Shown piece after piece: positions 12,048-12,381 of a DNA stretch of 12,381 bases. This DNA comes from Bacillota bacterium (lineage in GTDB: Bacteria; Bacillota; Bacilli; Bacillales; Bacillaceae_J), in assembly GCA_023457235.1 (NCBI GenBank), contig JAEWMK010000472.1:1-12381 (forward strand), written 5' to 3'. The translations under genes were made by a program, and so were the position numbers. How positions within the stretch are numbered: position 1 is the stretch's first letter; each line of letters begins with the position of its first letter. The notes below the pieces were generated by a model, which was not told where the DNA came from, made no database searches, and saw nothing but the letters and a program-made list of their open reading frames with translations.

Positions 12048-12381
12048 TTATTTTTTAATGAACATCTGCGTCCAATAGTGACGGTACGACCCACCTTTAG
12101 CATAACCAACACCAATGTGAGTCATTCTTGAATCTAAAATATTTTGACGATGACCCGGACTGTTCATCCAAGAGTTTACTACCTCTTGTGGAGTCGTTTG
12201 ACCAGCCGCAATATTTTCAGCTGCCGCAGTGTAGCGAATTCCAAAATTTTTCATCATTGTAAATGGTGATCCGTAAGTTGGCGACGTATGACTAAAATAG
12301 TTCTTATCTCTCATATCAACAGATTTATAACGTGCCACTCTTGATAGTTCCCAATCGGTAGCTAGAGCTGGGAGCCCATAC
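12048..12381 (-). CDS. CAP-domain protein, YkwD-like (C-terminal part, cut by window edge)
   Basis: C-terminal 110 residues of a CAP/SCP domain protein. The frame stays open to the window edge, reading GLPALATDWELSRVARYKSVDM before the visible core, so the internal GTG at 12338 is not the true start. CAP motifs are complete: YFSHTSP, AENIAAGQ, NSPGHRQNIL and MTHIGVGYAKGGSYRHYWTQMFIKK at the end. The RA..GLPAL..D..LS.VAR.K..DM pattern is that of secreted Bacillus YkwD-type proteins, which usually carry a signal peptide and sometimes a LysM or SH3 wall-binding part. Those parts lie outside this window. It sits just upstream of ylbB, so the CBS gene is flanked by two CAP-domain genes. Confidence 0.88.
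   Translation of the reverse strand, partial: YGLPALATDWELSRVARYKSVDMRDKNYFSHTSPTYGSPFTMMKNFGIRYTAAAENIAAGQTTPQEVVNSWMNSPGHRQNILDSRMTHIGVGYAKGGSYRHYWTQMFIKK

Overview
The window looks like a chromosomal core segment from a spore-forming Bacillaceae bacterium (Bacillus or a close relative). The gene content and order from rpmF to the CBS-domain gene match the ylb cluster of Bacillus subtilis as I remember it: rpmF-ylbN-ylbM-ylbL-ylbK-ylbJ-coaD-rsmD-ylbG-ylbF-ylbE-ylbD-ylbC-ylbB, with extra genes inserted. DNA is AT-rich, ribosome binding sites are strong GGAGG types, and GTG/TTG starts occur. All of this fits a low-GC Firmicute. No plasmid, phage, IS or CRISPR signature is visible.

Layout, left to right. 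Positions 1-459 hold the first 153 codons of an enoyl-CoA hydratase/isomerase (minus strand, cut by the window edge). Then come a terminator, a 149-bp repeat, and the minus-strand ylbN-rpmF operon driven by a consensus sigma-A promoter. That promoter is back to back with the promoter of ylbM (tmcAL, plus). ylbM ends in a second copy of the 149-bp repeat and converges on the coupled ylbK-ylbL pair (patatin-like hydrolase and PDZ-Lon membrane protease, minus). Divergent from these is ylbJ/spoVV (sporulation membrane protein, plus), which converges on rsmD-coaD (minus). Both stop codons lie inside one shared hairpin.

The stretch 7302-7782 has no long gene. From left to right it holds the rsmD ribosome binding site, a 117-bp structured repeat, a probable 47-codon small gene (minus), a plus-strand terminator-like hairpin and the promoter of a plus-strand DUF7147-type gene. 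That gene converges on ylbG. A second copy of the structured repeat separates ylbG from ylbF and supplies the ylbF stop codon. Next come a small secreted protein of unknown function, the ylbD-ylbE pair, ylbC (membrane-anchored CAP protein), ylbB (two CBS domains) and the C-terminal part of a second CAP-domain protein cut by the right edge.

How the genes fit together: ylbN/rpmF, ylbM/tmcAL and rsmD serve ribosome and tRNA function. coaD makes coenzyme A. ylbF (ricF) belongs to the Fe-S Ric complex that promotes mRNA maturation. ylbJ and the coat-like ylbD serve sporulation. The least ordinary content is the pair of dispersed repeat families. Four copies are present. All four begin 0-10 nt from a stop codon, and the two members of each family sit in the same orientation relative to the upstream gene.
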